A stretch of 39,871 nucleotides of DNA from Armadillidium nasatum (GCA_009176605.1 SEYY01006326.1:2501-42371); one strand, 5' to 3'; counted from the stretch's first letter, positions 1 through 18,479 are shown. Notes: a model not told the origin generated them from the sequence alone. Numbers and translations: made by a program.

Positions 1-85
1 AACTGCCTCCAGTATGTTCCAATATTTTTTGGAACTATTTCGTCAGGAACACCTGTAATACTTCTTAACCCACATCTTTCTCCAA
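1..85 (+). CDS. AMP-binding (ANL) enzyme, exon A (5' partial)
   Basis: First visible exon of an acyl-CoA synthetase / luciferase-like adenylating enzyme. Read from base 1 it gives 28 codons without a stop, including IFFGTISSGTPVILLNPHL. This matches the ANL N-domain stretch in which a hydrophobic run, a G-x-x-x-x-G segment and an NP precede the EL helix. It ends CCA A followed by gtaag, a good donor, leaving one base of the next codon; exon B supplies the other two (A+AT). The family adenylates a carboxylic acid with ATP and usually transfers it to CoA; the substrate cannot be told here. The exon may extend left of the window. The family call depends mainly on exons C to E. Confidence 0.7.
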
Positions 86-394
86 GTAAGTTGCCATTAT
101 TACTGTATTAAAATTATTATTATTAATATTAAAAGCGTTTTTGAAGTTTCTTTCCAGAATCCCTTTGGGCAATGATAATTAACAATGTCCGCGTTTGATT
201 TTTTTTCTTTTTTAATGTCTGATTTTTTAAACGAATTTTAAAGAAATTAACCTCGCTAATCACGAAAATGATATTAATTTCCCTCAATCAGGTAAATTTT
301 TATTGCTATGAAAATTTTCTTTTTACTTATTCTCTATTTTCCTTAGACCCTTTTTGAGTATATCATGAATAGACAGCTTGATGCAATGTGTTAT
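86..394. other. Intron 1, left part
   Basis: AT-rich intronic sequence after the exon A donor. I see no gene, RNA gene or clear repeat in it apart from a short ATT run near 113-128. Confidence 0.6.
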
Positions 395-1853
<1,459 letters not shown>

Positions 1854-1856
1854 ATC

Positions 1857-2690
1857 TTATACCTTTCTCTCTCCTCCTCTCTTCCCTTCTACATACTCTT
1901 TAATCAAATTACTATCAACTCTACCTTTCGTAAATACATCAGCTATTTGACATTTTGTCGTTACCCATTCTACTCCTTCAATCTTCTCAATCTCTAAGAC
2001 CCATTTAATCCATGCCAAGTCTATCCTTAGGTTTTTGCTTAATACTTTAGTTTCAGAGTATATGGCCGTTTTTAGTGTTTTGCTATCTGTATTCACCTTT
2101 ACTTTCAATCTCTCGCCTCCCATCATTTCTAACCAACATTCACCTAAAAAATTACCTGCCTCAATACCTTCTATCAGACCTATAGCTTCAGCCTCAATTA
2201 TGGATCTTGGTACTCTCCTGACACATTTCGATTTCCATACAATCGGGCTTCTATTACCTTCATTATCCTTCAATGCTACTATATTGCCTATCTGGGGACT
2301 TTCATCGATACTGTTCCCATATGATGCATCTGTAGAAACTTCTATTTCTACTTTGTCTTTCAGTTTACCTAACAAAACACCGACTCTCATATTTTTTGCT
2401 CTTTTTAGTATGTTTATCACCTTTCTCATTTCCTCTACTTTACCTCCACGAATGTACCTACTCCTTTCACTTACATAATAAGATAGATCTGGTCTTGTCT
2501 GACAGCTGATCCAATTCATTTGACCTACCAATGATCTATATAGAGTTAATTCTTTTCCTTCCATTTCTCTGTTTCCAAAGAAATCTCTACTTTCAGGTAT
2601 ATTTATATCGTCGATATATTTGTTCTGTTCTAACCAAACACCTTCCTCTCTTTCTTCTATATTTATCCCAATATACTTAAATTCAGACAC
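1857..2690 (-). pseudogene. Copia polyprotein: end of reverse transcriptase and RNase H
   Basis: Open for 277 codons. Early residues (FKYIGINI, QNKYIDDI, YRSLVGQMNW, TRPDLSYYVS) are the thumb/connection of copia RT. The RNase H domain follows, with acidic sites in STDASYGNS, IEAEAIGLIEG and NTDSKTLKT and the typical copia ending ADVFTKG. It is in the same frame as the upstream piece and separated from it by a single TAA next to 2691, so this is one polyprotein with a nonsense mutation rather than two genes. It ends at the polypurine tract. Confidence 0.9.
1862..1889 (-). other. Polypurine tract of the copia element
   Basis: On the minus strand an almost pure A/G run of about 28 bases lies just before the 3' LTR. 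This is the usual primer for plus-strand synthesis in LTR elements. It overlaps the last codons of the polyprotein. Confidence 0.75.
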
Positions 2691-3839
2691 TTACTCCGTT
2701 CCTATCTTTAATCTACTTTTAATGCCTGTACTTATATTCTCAAAAAACTCTTTGTTGCCTCCAAAACAAAAATCATCAACATGAGTGCACATAATATCTA
2801 TCATTTTTCCTTCTTTCTTCCAAACAAATAATGCTGGTTCTAACTTACTCTTCACACCCCCCCCCAACTCAGTTATAATCTTTACCACTTTATCAAACCA
2901 TACCCTTGCTGCATCTTTTAATCCATACACTGTTTTCTTTAACTCCCATAGTCCTTTCTCCTTAGCCTCTTTAGGAGGAATAACCCAAACCTTCCTTTTT
3001 ATTCTGTCTCCCTGTAAATAAGCCGTTTTAATATCAATGGAATTACATTTCCATCCCTTCATTTTCATAATAGTCAGGCACATCCTCAACACCTCTCCTG
3101 AACATGTTGGTGACTCCGTTACCAGCTCCTCTCCTTCCTCCTCAAAACCCCTAGCAACTAATCTTGCTTTACATTTCTCCTCTCCATCCTGAATTTTCTC
3201 TGTAATCATCCATCTTAAGGATATTCTCTTTTGTCCTTTATCTTTTACTCTTTTAAAAACATCATTTTCTTCCCAGTTCTCTATTTCACACAACTTCGCA
3301 CTTAAAACTCTTTCACTTTGCGGACTATTACCTAGCCATACCTCTTCTTGGTCGCTAATTTCCTCTACATCTGTCAAGTCTCTAAAGTCGATCCAACCCT
3401 CTTCTCCATTTTCAATATTCTGAACATTAAAACTATCACTCCATTTCTTGCTTGTAGCTTTACCTGCTCTACTGAGTATTTTAACCTTCACTTTATCCCC
3501 ACTTTCTCTTTTAGTAGATTTATACCTTTTTCCAATCTTGACTTTTGGCACCCTTCTTTCCTCAGCTTCCTCATCTGGTTCATCCTCCTCTCTATGTTGT
3601 TCTTCTTCCTCTTCCTGCATTCTATAGTATTCCACTTCTTGCCACTCGTCTTTCTCATTTTCTATGATATTATTAGTTTTTTGTGTATCCCCTATTTGAT
3701 CCACCTTTTCACTAAGGTCATTATCATCTTCATTCGTTACTACAACACTCTCTCTCTCATCTTTCTGTTCAATACCCGCTAACCTTGTAATATGAACTCT
3801 AGCAATTTCTCGCAAAGTACCTCCATGTTTTACTATCAC
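2691..3839 (-). pseudogene. Copia polyprotein: linker and reverse transcriptase
   Basis: Open for 382 codons. The first ~150 residues are an acidic, low-complexity linker rich in E, D and K, after an integrase-tail-like start that continues upstream as RGPAKVIGRDGKT in the same frame across a TAA near 3890. The copia-type RT follows: KARLVARGFEEEG (fingers), SIDIKTAYLQG (motif A aspartate), KTVYGLKDAARVW, and THVDDFCFGG (motif C; HVDD where YVDD is usual). It ends at an in-frame stop next to the RNase H part. Catalytic residues are intact, but the stops on both sides make it non-functional as a polyprotein. Confidence 0.92.
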
Positions 3840-3878
3840 CGTCTTCCCATCTCTACCTATGACTTTAGCAGGGCCTCT

Positions 3879-5165
3879 TTAATCATTGTCTATCTCCCTT
3901 TTATAGTACACCTCTTCTCCAGGTTCAGCTAATTCTAACTTATGTTCTCTTATTTGACCTTTCATAGCCCTCTTCACCCTATCTTCTGCTTCCTGTTTCA
4001 CATGAGCCTCTCTTGCCTTATGTATTCCTTCTATTGTCTCCCTTAATTGTTCACTTTCGTTACCGACTACCCCCATACTTCTTTCTTCTTCATTCCGTAT
4101 TATTTGGCAACTTTCCATTCCTACCAAATACCAATTGATTAGGGGTGTATCCTTCCTTTATCCAGTAACCAATTTTTAGCTCCAACTGACCAAAGTAAAC
4201 ACGTTTCCTTATTACACCCTTCTTCTTTCATCTTTCTCATAGAATCCTTCAACAGCCCCACCATCTTTTCACACCTCCCATTACTCCATGGACTCTCAGC
4301 TGCTGTTGCCAATTGCTTTATACTAAATCTCTCACACAGCAGTTTCATATCCTCATTCTGAAATTCAAGACCATTGTCGCTTATAATCCTTTCTGGGGCA
4401 CCAAATATACTACTCCATCTTTCCAGAATCTTACCTGCTATCTCCTTTGGCTCTTTATTCTTTACCCAGCTTGCTTGACAATACCCTGTTCCTAAATCCA
4501 ACATCACCAAAAATTTATTTCTTTCCAATTCACCTAAATCCATGGCTACAGTTTCATTAAATCTTTTTGCTAGTGACAACCCAACTGTGGGTCTGCTAGG
4601 AGTTTTTTTATATCTTATACATACCTCACAATTATCACTCAATTCCCCCATATCCTCCTTGATATCTCTCAGAGTCTCATTTTCCATTTCATCTCTATAT
4701 GCATCCTTAATCAATTCCCCTAATCTTTCTTTGCTAGGATGCCCGAACTGTACATGCAGTCTTTTTAGTATTTTTTTCCTTTCCTGTTTATCTTCTAAAC
4801 TATTTTTCACATTACCCTCCCACCATATTTCCTTCTTTATACCCCTTCTTAGACTAATCCTTAGATGACCTCTTTCATCTGCTCGTAGAGGAACCCGTAC
4901 ATTCTTAAAGACTCCTATCGTCATTTCATAGCTATTCAAGTTAATGCATGCTCTCATTTTTCTTAATGATTCCCTCCCCAACAACCACGGTATATCCCCT
5001 TGTACCACATCTGGGATTGAAATAAAACTCCCATCTAAAAAATGAACAAGGTATTCTAATTCTTTTAACTGCTTTATATTTAGAGTCCCCAAAAACATAT
5101 TTCCCCTCTATCACTTCCATAGATTTCCTCACCTCCTCTCTTTCCTTCCAAGACATACTACCCAA
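3879..5165 (-). pseudogene. Copia polyprotein: protease end, gag-pre-integrase and integrase
   Basis: Three pieces in shifting frames. The 5' piece (5165-4941) continues from the gag stop and carries SMSWKEREEVRKSMEVIEGK. A frame change near 5080 leads into the main piece (5098-4139). That piece has the zinc-binding pre-integrase region (HVQFGHPSKE, then CEVCIRYK) and the integrase core with catalytic acids in AMDLGEL, IISDNGLEF and NGRCEKMVG, i.e. an intact D,D,E set. Another frameshift near 4150 leads into a short segment (GYTPNQLVFG in an alternate frame), then the integrase tail to 3879, ending at TAA. At least two frameshifts and two stops inactivate it. Confidence 0.9.
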
Positions 5166-5177
5166 TACATGGCCTAG

Positions 5178-6191
5178 TCACTTCTCCCCTATGACGTTGG
5201 CACTACACCCTGTATCAACAATTGGCCATATATTCCCATACTCGTTCCACTCTTCCTTTCCTTCTTTTTGCCCAATGAATGCTCTTTGACTTCCTACATC
5301 TTGTTTGCTTTTCTCAAAGAATCTTCCTCTTCCTCTTCCGAAACCCCCCAATACAATTCCTCTTTGTTCTTTTTCTTTATGACCTATCAGATCACTTCTA
5401 CCTTCACTTCCTTCCTGTTTTCTCCATTTTCCTTTCATGGGGCGCTGTGCTGCAAAATGGTATTCAGATCTGCAAACAAGACATTTCATAACTTGTCCAT
5501 ATGCATTTTTAGGATTTAACCTTTTCTGTTCTTTTTCCTCACCCCTGCTAGTTTCTAAGTTCTGTTCTTGCAACAACCATTCTTTTGATTCCTTCTTTCC
5601 TATTCCTTCACAAACGTTGAGTAGTCCATTTTTAAACTCCTCAAACACCCAATCACCTTTTCCACAATATGCCAATACCATTTGTCTCTGATTTTCTCCT
5701 ATATTTGCACCTTCTAACAAGTGAACACATCTCATATCCTCTCCTAGGTCTACCTTTCCAGCCATTTTACAATTATCCTCAATCATCTCATATCTTGTAA
5801 CATAGTCCCTTATGGATTCGTTTATTTTTCTACCTATCTTGAAAAATTCTAAAATCTTATCATATCGATCTCTACTCTTCTCCTTTCCAAATCTCTTATC
5901 CAGTACCTCTAATACTTTTTCCACCGCTACATGTTTTTCCAACCCCTCTAACTCTACATTGTAAACACTTAGGAATGCTTTTACTCCCAAACTAAGCATA
6001 ACTTCTCCTCCTGGATATTCCAAAAACTTTCCTTCGAGCTTGTACCACAACATTACTCTCTTTCTCCACATGTCATAATCTTCTCCCTCCAAACCTTGAA
6101 ATTCTGGACAATATCTCCTTCCTCTCATTACTGTTTTGCTCTCCTGACTTTCCTGTCTTAGTTGCTCCTCACTTCCATCTTTCTTAGCCAT
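5178..6191 (-). pseudogene. Copia gag with start of protease
   Basis: 337 codons from an ATG about 50 bp inside the 5' LTR. The gag body shows FQGLEGEDYDMWRKRVMLWY near the N-terminus and IRDYVTRYEMIEDNCKM in the middle, a pattern shared by copia-type capsid proteins. A zinc knuckle is seen as CLVCRSEYHFAAQR, where the last Cys expected in CCHC is replaced by Arg, so RNA binding is probably lost. The protease active site DTGCSANVIG lies at the end. The frame stops with TGA after GEK, while homologous sequence continues in frame, so this is a nonsense break in a gag-pol polyprotein. Confidence 0.9.
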
Positions 6192-6224
6192 GATGTTGCC
6201 CTTTCGTTGCCCTTTCGGAACTAC

Positions 6225-6236
6225 GCTCTGCTACCA
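6225..6236 (-). other. Primer-binding site of the copia element
   Basis: Minus-strand TGGTAGCAGAGC, complementary to the 3' end of initiator tRNA-Met, lies five bases inside the 5' LTR. It is the usual primer site for copia elements and fixes the element's orientation. Confidence 0.88.
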
Positions 6237-6241
6237 CTGGC

Positions 6242-6830
6242 AAAATTAGGGTGTTTCAGAGTTAAAAAAAAAAAATTTCACCTGAAAACTGTTGTCCAGA
6301 CTGCTTTCTTCTTTCTGCCTATTCTATACCAACTCACTCACCGGATAATCAAGTGTAACCTAACTCCTACTACAGCCCCCAGGGAAACTATATCACTAAG
6401 CGCTCAGGGACACAGACCCCTAGACACTATAATAAGCTAAAAGGCACCCTTGCTAACCGATAGGAAATGTATAGGCAATTTCTTCCTCTTCTTTCTTCTT
6501 AGAAATAAAAATATTCTTTTCTTTCTTAGAGTTGTTCAACTCTATATGTTTACTTAATTCTAAATATTAAAATACTAATTACAACTTCCATTATATAAAT
6601 ATCTAAATTATCTTAAAGGGAGAATTTATGACCCTTTCCTTTAATCCTTTAACTTTAACCTGTTTATTATACCTAGACACCTGCAATAAAAATTTAATAC
6701 ATGAAATATATTTAATAACATCTAATCTCCTTCTACTTCCAAAATCACACCGTCCAAACCCAATCCAGTGATTCTCTTCTCTACTTCTTCTTCATCTTCT
6801 TCTTCTCTTTTCTCACCCTATAAATATACA
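6242..6830 (-). repeat. 5' LTR of the copia element
   Basis: About 589 bp, matching 1254-1853 except for scattered substitutions and the short CTT-run deletion. On the minus strand it would contain the element's promoter. Its outer end abuts (TA)n. Confidence 0.9.
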
Positions 6831-6831
6831 A

Positions 6832-6949
<118 letters not shown>

Positions 6950-6977
6950 AATGCTTTCATATTTTGATATAATATAG

Positions 6978-7183
6978 ATGAGATGAGACGACTGATCTTG
7001 AACATTGAAAGCAAATTCATCGTTTTTTCAAGAGAATTTGAAGACTCAATTCTTCTTGCTTTAAAAGAAGACATTTCCAAGTATCAATTATTTTGTATTG
7101 GAAATCCATTGAAACTTAAAGCTCGGAATGTAGATGACATATTATATGGCAAAGAATTTATTTCATTTTCACTCCCAGCTCAG
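6978..7183 (+). CDS. AMP-binding (ANL) enzyme, exon B
   Basis: Begins after the acceptor AATATAG. Its first two bases complete the split codon from exon A (A+AT, Asn), giving [18 protein letters not shown]. The remaining 204 bases are 68 codons without a stop, ending ...FSLPAQ before the donor CAG|gtattt. This corresponds to the ANL N-domain segment after the NP motif, with the EL-type helix and the variable linker before the P-loop. No polypyrimidine tract is visible, and the exon is squeezed between (TA)n arrays (one ending 31 bp upstream, one starting at the donor). The phase match on both sides supports the borders. Confidence 0.78.
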
Positions 7184-7184
7184 G

Positions 7185-10959
<3,775 letters not shown>

Positions 10960-12000
10960 CGTGCTCCTTTGAGCATTGAAAAAGAAAATCATCTATTTCA
11001 CAGGATGCAGAATACTTTCCTAGTACAAACTCTTATAAATATAAAATCACAGAGGGCCAGCACAATGACCTCATAAGGGATTTAAATTACAAGAAATATA
11101 ACAGAAACATTTCCTTCTTTGCCTCGACAGGTTACAAAAGGGGAATTTTCTACACCACTATGAGAAAGGCAAAGCATGTCGCATTAGAAAATAAGACTTT
11201 GGGCAATTCTATAAAATTGAAGGTGATTTCATTTCACTCAGTTGTTTACGGTGATCTCAAAGTAATGAACACTTAATAACGACTTGAAGCCGACTACAAC
11301 ACCAAGTATTGCCATTTCCTATGTGAGTGAGATAGCAGAGATTGAGACACAATACAAATAAGTTGCCTTTCATTCCTGTGTCATATGCTACCAGTCGCAA
11401 TGAAGGATATCCTAAGATGAACAACATGGTTGGAATAAAAAACAAAAAGTAACAGAGGAAAGTGTGGTGGATTCAAGGGAATTGCAATTTATTACGACTG
11501 CAAAAAAGTTTCAGCACCAAATTTTGATGTTTCATCTATAAATGGGATATCCCCGCCAGAGACAGCCACTATTCGATAACACATGAACAAACAAATGTTA
11601 ATAAAAAACTTTGATATAATCGTGGAAAAAGTTTTGCTTCGCCCTTTAAATATTAAAATATGACTGTATGATGAGGTTTCAAAGATGAAAATTATATAGA
11701 ATTGAAGATCTGATGCCTTCGCATGAACAGCTGGGATACAATTTGTAACTGAAAATGTATTTTTTGAAATCACACTTGGATTTCTACCAGCAGAATTTTA
11801 GTGACTTAAGTGATGAGCATTATCACTTCCATTGACACATTTCGATTATGGAGAACATATAAAAAGTGAAATGGAGCTCTGCTAGGTTAGGTGATTGTTG
11901 CAGGATGAGTTAAGATGATCTGAAAAAATGACCATATGCAGGTCAAAAAAAGAAAAGCCGTTAAGATAAATTTTTGTTGTACATATATTATCAGAAAAGG
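10960..12000 (+). pseudogene. Fossil of an unnamed repetitive arthropod protein family
   Basis: Heavily frameshifted, but a chain of collinear matches can be read on the plus strand: QHNDLIRDLN near 11060, VVYGDLKVMN near 11245, DYNTKYCHFLCE near 11290-11330, LSDEHYHFH near 11805-11835, and MQVKKRKAVKINF near 11940-11970. From memory, this order of motifs (NDLVRDL; GDLKVIG; YTKYCCFLC; SDEHGERFH; KR) belongs to an uncharacterised protein multiplied in many arthropod genomes and apparently mobile or captured by mobile elements. Its biochemical role is not known to me. Stops and frame changes are frequent, so this is an old copy. The match is by recall, not by search. Confidence 0.5.
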
Positions 12001-12169
12001 CTATCTTCTAGACTAGGGAGGAAAAGAGTTAATTGATCAGTGTGAGGATTATTTTCGTGTTTAGAAACACAAAAATAATAAGTACCATATTTTTTTTTTA
12101 TGACGCTTACCATTGTAAAATTTAAATGTCTTTATATTTACTGGGTAAACGCTATAGATCATCTCTTTT

Positions 12170-12556
12170 TTAACCTCAGTCAGAGGAACCCAGGAGTTTC
12201 GAATGAATAAAAAAGAACGTATGAAAAGATACGTATAAAAAAATTTTAATTTTGAAATATTTTTTTAAATTTTCATCAAAATAAGTACTGAAACCATTTG
12301 AAAAACGTAGAGTCCGAACTCGGATACATGATATTAAGCCCAAACTTACCAGGCTTGTGAGTTAAACGAAGCACCAGCCTTTATATAAATTATAGTTATA
12401 CGAATACAATATAAGTGTTAGAAAGACCTTCGTGAGAAACTATTAAATAAATATTTGATGTCCTTTATTATTTTTAATCTTGAGTCAAGTCTTAGTAGTC
12501 AGTGGCAGTTAAAGAGGGTTTGTGATAGGGAAAAAGGTTAAGAACCGCTTCTATTA
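12170..12556. repeat. Possible hAT-like MITE remnant
   Basis: The minus strand begins near 12556 with AAGCGGTTCTTAACCTTTTT, resembling the ends of many non-autonomous hAT elements. The other edge near 12170-12210 has CTCCTGGGTTCCTCTGACTG followed by AGGTTAAAAAAG, a degraded mirror of it. No target duplication was resolved. Between them I see no coding sequence. This is a weak call. Confidence 0.3.
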
Positions 12557-12988
12557 TCAAAGAATTTTGTGGAATATTAATATTTAAATAATAGGAACAT
12601 TCTTGTAGGAATTTATTAGGTTAAATATGTACGCTTCAGTGAAATTAGTTAATACTATTTCATATTTATTTTAAAAACCATGAAAACATTTGTTAAAATT
12701 CATTGAAGAAATATCAAAAAATTAATTAATAATCGTTAATTATTTTGATTAGCTAATTATTTATATTATCTATAAAACGGAAAATTCATGACTATTTCTT
12801 CCATGAAATCACAAAAATCGCTTCTATTTTACTTTCAAGGAAAATCTGATGAAAAGAAACTCTTCTAAAATAATTAAAAAAGGTCTCATAAATTAAATTT
12901 GAACGAAGAGATTAAACAAAAAAACTTTTAGAAAACAAAATTTCATCTGATTACTAGAGAAAAATGACGTGATTTCTTGTTTCTTTAG
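12557..12988. other. Intron 2, right end
   Basis: AT-rich sequence leading to a T-rich tract and the acceptor of exon C (TTTCTTTAG). Nothing else is recognised. Confidence 0.6.
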
Positions 12989-13133
12989 GTTACCGGTGAG
13001 AAAACAGCCTTGATTTTGGCTTCAAGTGGAACAACAGGGACTCCTAAAGCTGTTGAGCTATCGCACAATGCTTTATCAAACTTTTTGTTATCATCTCATA
13101 ATCCATATCATAATGTCTTTTGGAAACCAAAAG
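12989..13133 (+). CDS. AMP-binding (ANL) enzyme, exon C with P-loop
   Basis: Starts after a good acceptor (TTCTTTAG), in phase 0 with exon B, and reads [35 protein letters not shown] is the ATP/AMP-binding signature (A3 motif) of the ANL superfamily: a Ser/Thr/Gly-rich loop followed by P-K that contacts the ATP phosphates. This is the single best piece of evidence for the gene's identity. There are 48 codons without a stop. It ends AAAAG|gtaaga, a good donor, leaving one base (G) that exon D completes to Asp. A (TA)n array begins about 20 bp into the intron. Confidence 0.92.
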
Positions 13134-13148
13134 GTAAGATAGTCCTAC

Positions 13149-13514
<366 letters not shown>

Positions 13515-13684
13515 TTTAATTTTTTAAGAGTTTTTGCCATAGATTCTTGGAATTTTAAATATAATATCCAGAATCTATGTTACCAGGGTGTGGGACAGGG
13601 ACCCATCTCTTGAACATCCCACCAACCTCTTTCCCGAACCTCCACCCATTTGGAAATTCAGTATTAAATTCACACTTCACAGTT

Positions 13685-14935
13685 TCACATATTCCATTTG
13701 AAGTTAATAATTGGTAAGTTATTTTCTAGAAATAAATGCTTTTGGGCTCTTTTAGGTGAAAGTTTGGTTCGCTTTTCGTCGTAAATGAGGCCTGCTCCAC
13801 TGGAAAGACGCTCACTAGCAACACTAGTTGAAGGACATGCTAAATATGTCCTTAACAGCTCAGCAAGAAAAGGGAAACTTTTGCAATTATCTCTCCACCA
13901 AACCAGTTGGTATTTATCTGCCTCCAAACGTGGGAGTTTCAGATAATTTTCAATAATCGATATTGTATCCTTTGACACTTCTGACTGTGATTCTCCATCG
14001 CTGCTGGAAGCTAGAAGATCTTTCATTGATTTAGCAATGCTTAAGCTAACAGATTTTGTTTCTTTTGTATCTGAGAGCTTTTGCTTTTTCTTGAAAGGCG
14101 TTATTTTAGCTGTTTCTATCATCTCATCGCATAAGCATCCTAATATGATTTAAACATTCTGAGAAACGAGTGGTTTAAAAAATTTTGTTTTGTACCTAGG
14201 ATCTAAAAAGGTTGCAATTGTATAAGCATCATCATTTTCCAGGTTTTCTAATCTGTCGTTAATCTCCTTCATTAATGTTTCAGTCATCCTTGAAACTCCC
14301 TTAGACTTAATAACATTTGTTAACACAACTTTCAATGTTGAAACAAGTGGTATCACATCTGACAAACATGATTCAGATGAACTTGTTAATTCAATGCAAG
14401 GACTTTGTTAATTTGTTAATTCTTCAAAAGGCTTAAGGATATTAATACAATTATTTAAAATGTAATTTTCGTCAGCTGTTAGAGGCTTTATTTTTGTGCT
14501 GCTTGAAGCATAAATGCAAATGGCCTCATTAATTTCGCTCATCCTCTCAAGCATATGCAAACTACTATTCCAGCGTGTTTGAATATCTTGCATGACAGAA
14601 AGTGGACGTACATTTAATCTTGTTTATATTTTCTTCAGCTCATTTTGGGCTATAACGGAGTGATTGAAATGCGTAGCAATTAATCTACATTTGGTTATTA
14701 AATCGGATACACATTTTTGACTCATAATTTAATTTTTAACTACTATCTGAGTTTGGTGTGCAAAGAAATCTACAGTTTTTACTCTTACCAGAGAAAGTGC
14801 TTTTTTATATTTGTGCCCGAATCCCTGACTACGCAGTGCACTTCATTTAATGAAATCTTCCATTTTGTCAGCATCTTTTCAAATACAGTTTCAAGATAGT
14901 CGCCTGTATGGCCCTCAGAAAAAGGTTCTGCATTT
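13685..14935 (-). pseudogene. hAT transposase (ZBED type), C-terminal part
   Basis: Read on the minus strand from about 14935: AEPFSEGHTGDYLE, VHCVVRDSGTNI (catalytic-core region), DFFAHQTQIVV, then QDIQTRWNSSLHMLERMSE, ILKPFEELTN, SDVIPLVSTL, and the dimerisation (hATC) domain with YLACPSTSVASERLSSGAG and KRTKLSPKRAQKHLFL, ending at 13685. The three downstream pieces share one frame and are separated by TAA stops near 14150 and 14406; another stop near 14624 and at least one frameshift near 14760 lie further upstream. The N-terminal BED finger and the first catalytic region are absent, so it is dead. Confidence 0.9.
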
Positions 14936-14984
14936 AATACAAAGTTTTGCCTTTGAAACTTTTTATCGATTGCATGAAACGTAA

Positions 14985-15111
14985 TTTTTTACTATCCGTG
15001 CATGCGGATGCGGTTGCGGATATCCAATTGCGGATATCCGCGGATGCGGATATTGGAAAAATGATGCGGATATCCGCAGTTGCGAATGAGGATGCGGATA
15101 TCCGATCCACC

Positions 15112-15115
<4 letters not shown>
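14985..15115. repeat. hAT right terminal and subterminal repeats
   Basis: Mirror of the left end. It contains GCGGATATCCAATTGCGGATATCCGC-type stretches (two GCGGATATCC palindromic units) and more GCGGATAT copies, then the terminal repeat ending CCACCTCTA at 15115. Confidence 0.8.

Positions 15116-15207
<92 letters not shown>
15116..15207. repeat. (TA)n microsatellite
   Basis: About 90 bp of TA repeats, right-hand part of the array split by the hAT element. Confidence 0.97.
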
Positions 15208-15209
<2 letters not shown>

Positions 15210-15377
15210 TCCCGATTGGATGAGATTACCCCTATTGGATATGTGGGATGTTAAGGGTACTTCCCATCGCATTCTGGTGCCCAATGGTTCTCTCCCTTTC
15301 GCTCTAACCTTCTTCTACAAGGAGTAGGCCCTTCATCACACACATAAAACGCTAATACAGAATACACGCTTTTTTAA
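15208..15377. other. Unassigned repeat-like sequence
   Basis: Mixed-composition sequence between the microsatellite and a trinucleotide array. It is unlike the AT-rich intron background and is probably part of a mobile element (possibly the LINE 5' region). I could not identify it. Confidence 0.35.
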
Positions 15378-15380
15378 AAA

Positions 15381-15470
<90 letters not shown>

Positions 15471-15477
15471 TAATAAC

Positions 15478-15526
<49 letters not shown>
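15381..15526. repeat. (TAC)n and (TAA)n trinucleotide array
   Basis: About 50 bp of TAC repeats changing into about 95 bp of TAA repeats with a few interruptions. It lies just before the LINE. Confidence 0.95.
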
Positions 15527-15528
<2 letters not shown>

Positions 15529-15689
15529 TTTAATGACGTCTCCAACAGTAGCCTCGGAGAAGCCACGGGAGGTGACTTCCAAAAATAGCCCCTCATCCAC
15601 TCCTTACCCCGTCACCACTTGGAAGCTGGTGCCACCAAGACTTTTCAGCTGGCTTGTCCTAATGCACGGTCTATTTTTTTTTCATTAAT

Positions 15690-16360
15690 TTCTGCAACAT
15701 TCGCGGTCTGCACTCCAATTTCCACTTTGTTGAACATCACCTCTTTTCTTCTAGACCTCACCTCTTATTCTTGACCGAAACTCAGATGTTTGAGCGTTCT
15801 GACAGCAAACCATATTCTGTTTCCTCCTACTGTCTATATCGTCAATTTTCAGCCAAAGGCGGTTGTTGGGCATACGTGCGTAGCGATGTCGTTTATTATC
15901 GTGTCTCTAATTTGGAATCTTCTGTATTTTCCATCTTCTGGCTTAGGCTCTCTTGCCATTCTACTGCTAAATTCATTTGTTCTGTTTATTTATCTCCTAA
16001 TTCTACTGACTATCCTAAATTCTTCGACTATTTAAACTCCAAAATAGATCAGATTCACTCCTCTTCTCCTTTCTCTGAAATCATCATATTAGGTGATTTC
16101 AATGTTCACCACCACCAATGGCTTTTTTCTAGCTCTCATGATACAGCTGGTGAACGTGCTTTACATTTAGTTGTCTAAAACGACCTTGAGCAGTTGGTGC
16201 AGCTCCCTACTCATATCCCTCATCGTCTTGGAGATGACCCTAACATTCTAGGACCTTTTTCTAACTTCTATTCCTTCTCTTTACACTGTTAAACTCTATT
16301 CTACTCTGGGTTTCTCTGATCACCTTCTTGTCTCTATATCTCTTCTATTTCTTCAAGTCT
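15690..16360 (+). pseudogene. LINE endonuclease domain
   Basis: Exonuclease-endonuclease-phosphatase fold of a non-LTR element. Motifs in order: FCNIRGLHSNF (Asn site), FLTETQ (Glu site), VYLSPNS, IIILGDFNVHHHQW (Asp and Asn sites), and GFSDHLLVS (the S-D-H end). The frame is open from 15690 to a TAA at 16176-16178 after LHLVV, then continues as NDLEQLVQLPTHIPHRLGD in the same frame and in shifted frames. This enzyme nicks the target DNA to prime reverse transcription. The domain is recognisable throughout but broken by stops and small deletions near 16250-16320. Confidence 0.87.
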
Positions 16361-16990
16361 TCCGCAGGAATTGCCCCCTTCTATTGAAAGGAAACGATTG
16401 TGGCATTTCGGTGCTGAAAGCTGGTCAGACTTGCCGTACTGCTTTGATTTTCCATGGAATGATTATTGCTTCCGTGGGAGGGGTCCCTTGGAGTGGTGCA
16501 GAGCGCATTACCGAGGTGATTCTCTCTGGCATGAAGGCGTACATTCCATTTTCTTTCCCTTCTACTAAACCTAACAAACCTTGGTTTAACTCTGCTTATT
16601 CTAGCGCAATCCGCCGCAGGGATGTTACCTACAGGGATTACCATCGTCTTCAAACTCCAGAAACTCACGCAACTTATATTTCATCCCGGAGTCGTGCAAA
16701 ATCTATCCTTCACAACACCAAAAACTCTTTTCTCCGTAGAAAATGCATTAATCTTTCTAGTTCCTCTTCTTCACGTTCTTTCTGTAATTTTGCAAAAACT
16801 GTCAACTCTAACTTTTTCCTTCCTTTAGTATCTTCCGACCGTACAACTTCTTCTAATGCTGAACTCTTCGCTCAAACGTTTGCCTCTAATTCAACCTTTG
16901 ACGATTCCGGAGCTATACCTCCTCCTTCAACCCTTTCCAAGTCATTTATATCTAAATTAGAATTTCTATTAAAGATTTCATTTCTGCTCT
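16361..16990 (+). pseudogene. LINE linker between endonuclease and RT
   Basis: Continues the LINE protein. A stretch open from 16384 contains GAERITEVILSGMKAYIPFS and KPWFNSAYSSAIRRRD, followed by ISSRSRAKSILHNTKNSFL and a Ser-rich region. These are the conserved spacer segments upstream of RT in this jockey-like family. Frame changes occur near 16490 and 16970. Confidence 0.8.

Positions 16991-18479
<1,489 letters not shown>

Noticed and set aside
2035..4868. Plus-strand open frames across the copia element
   Set aside because: They are antisense shadows of the minus-strand gag-pol coding sequence.
11257..11773. Minus-strand open frames as separate genes
   Set aside because: They lie opposite the fossil protein family on the plus strand, with unremarkable composition and no recognisable domain.
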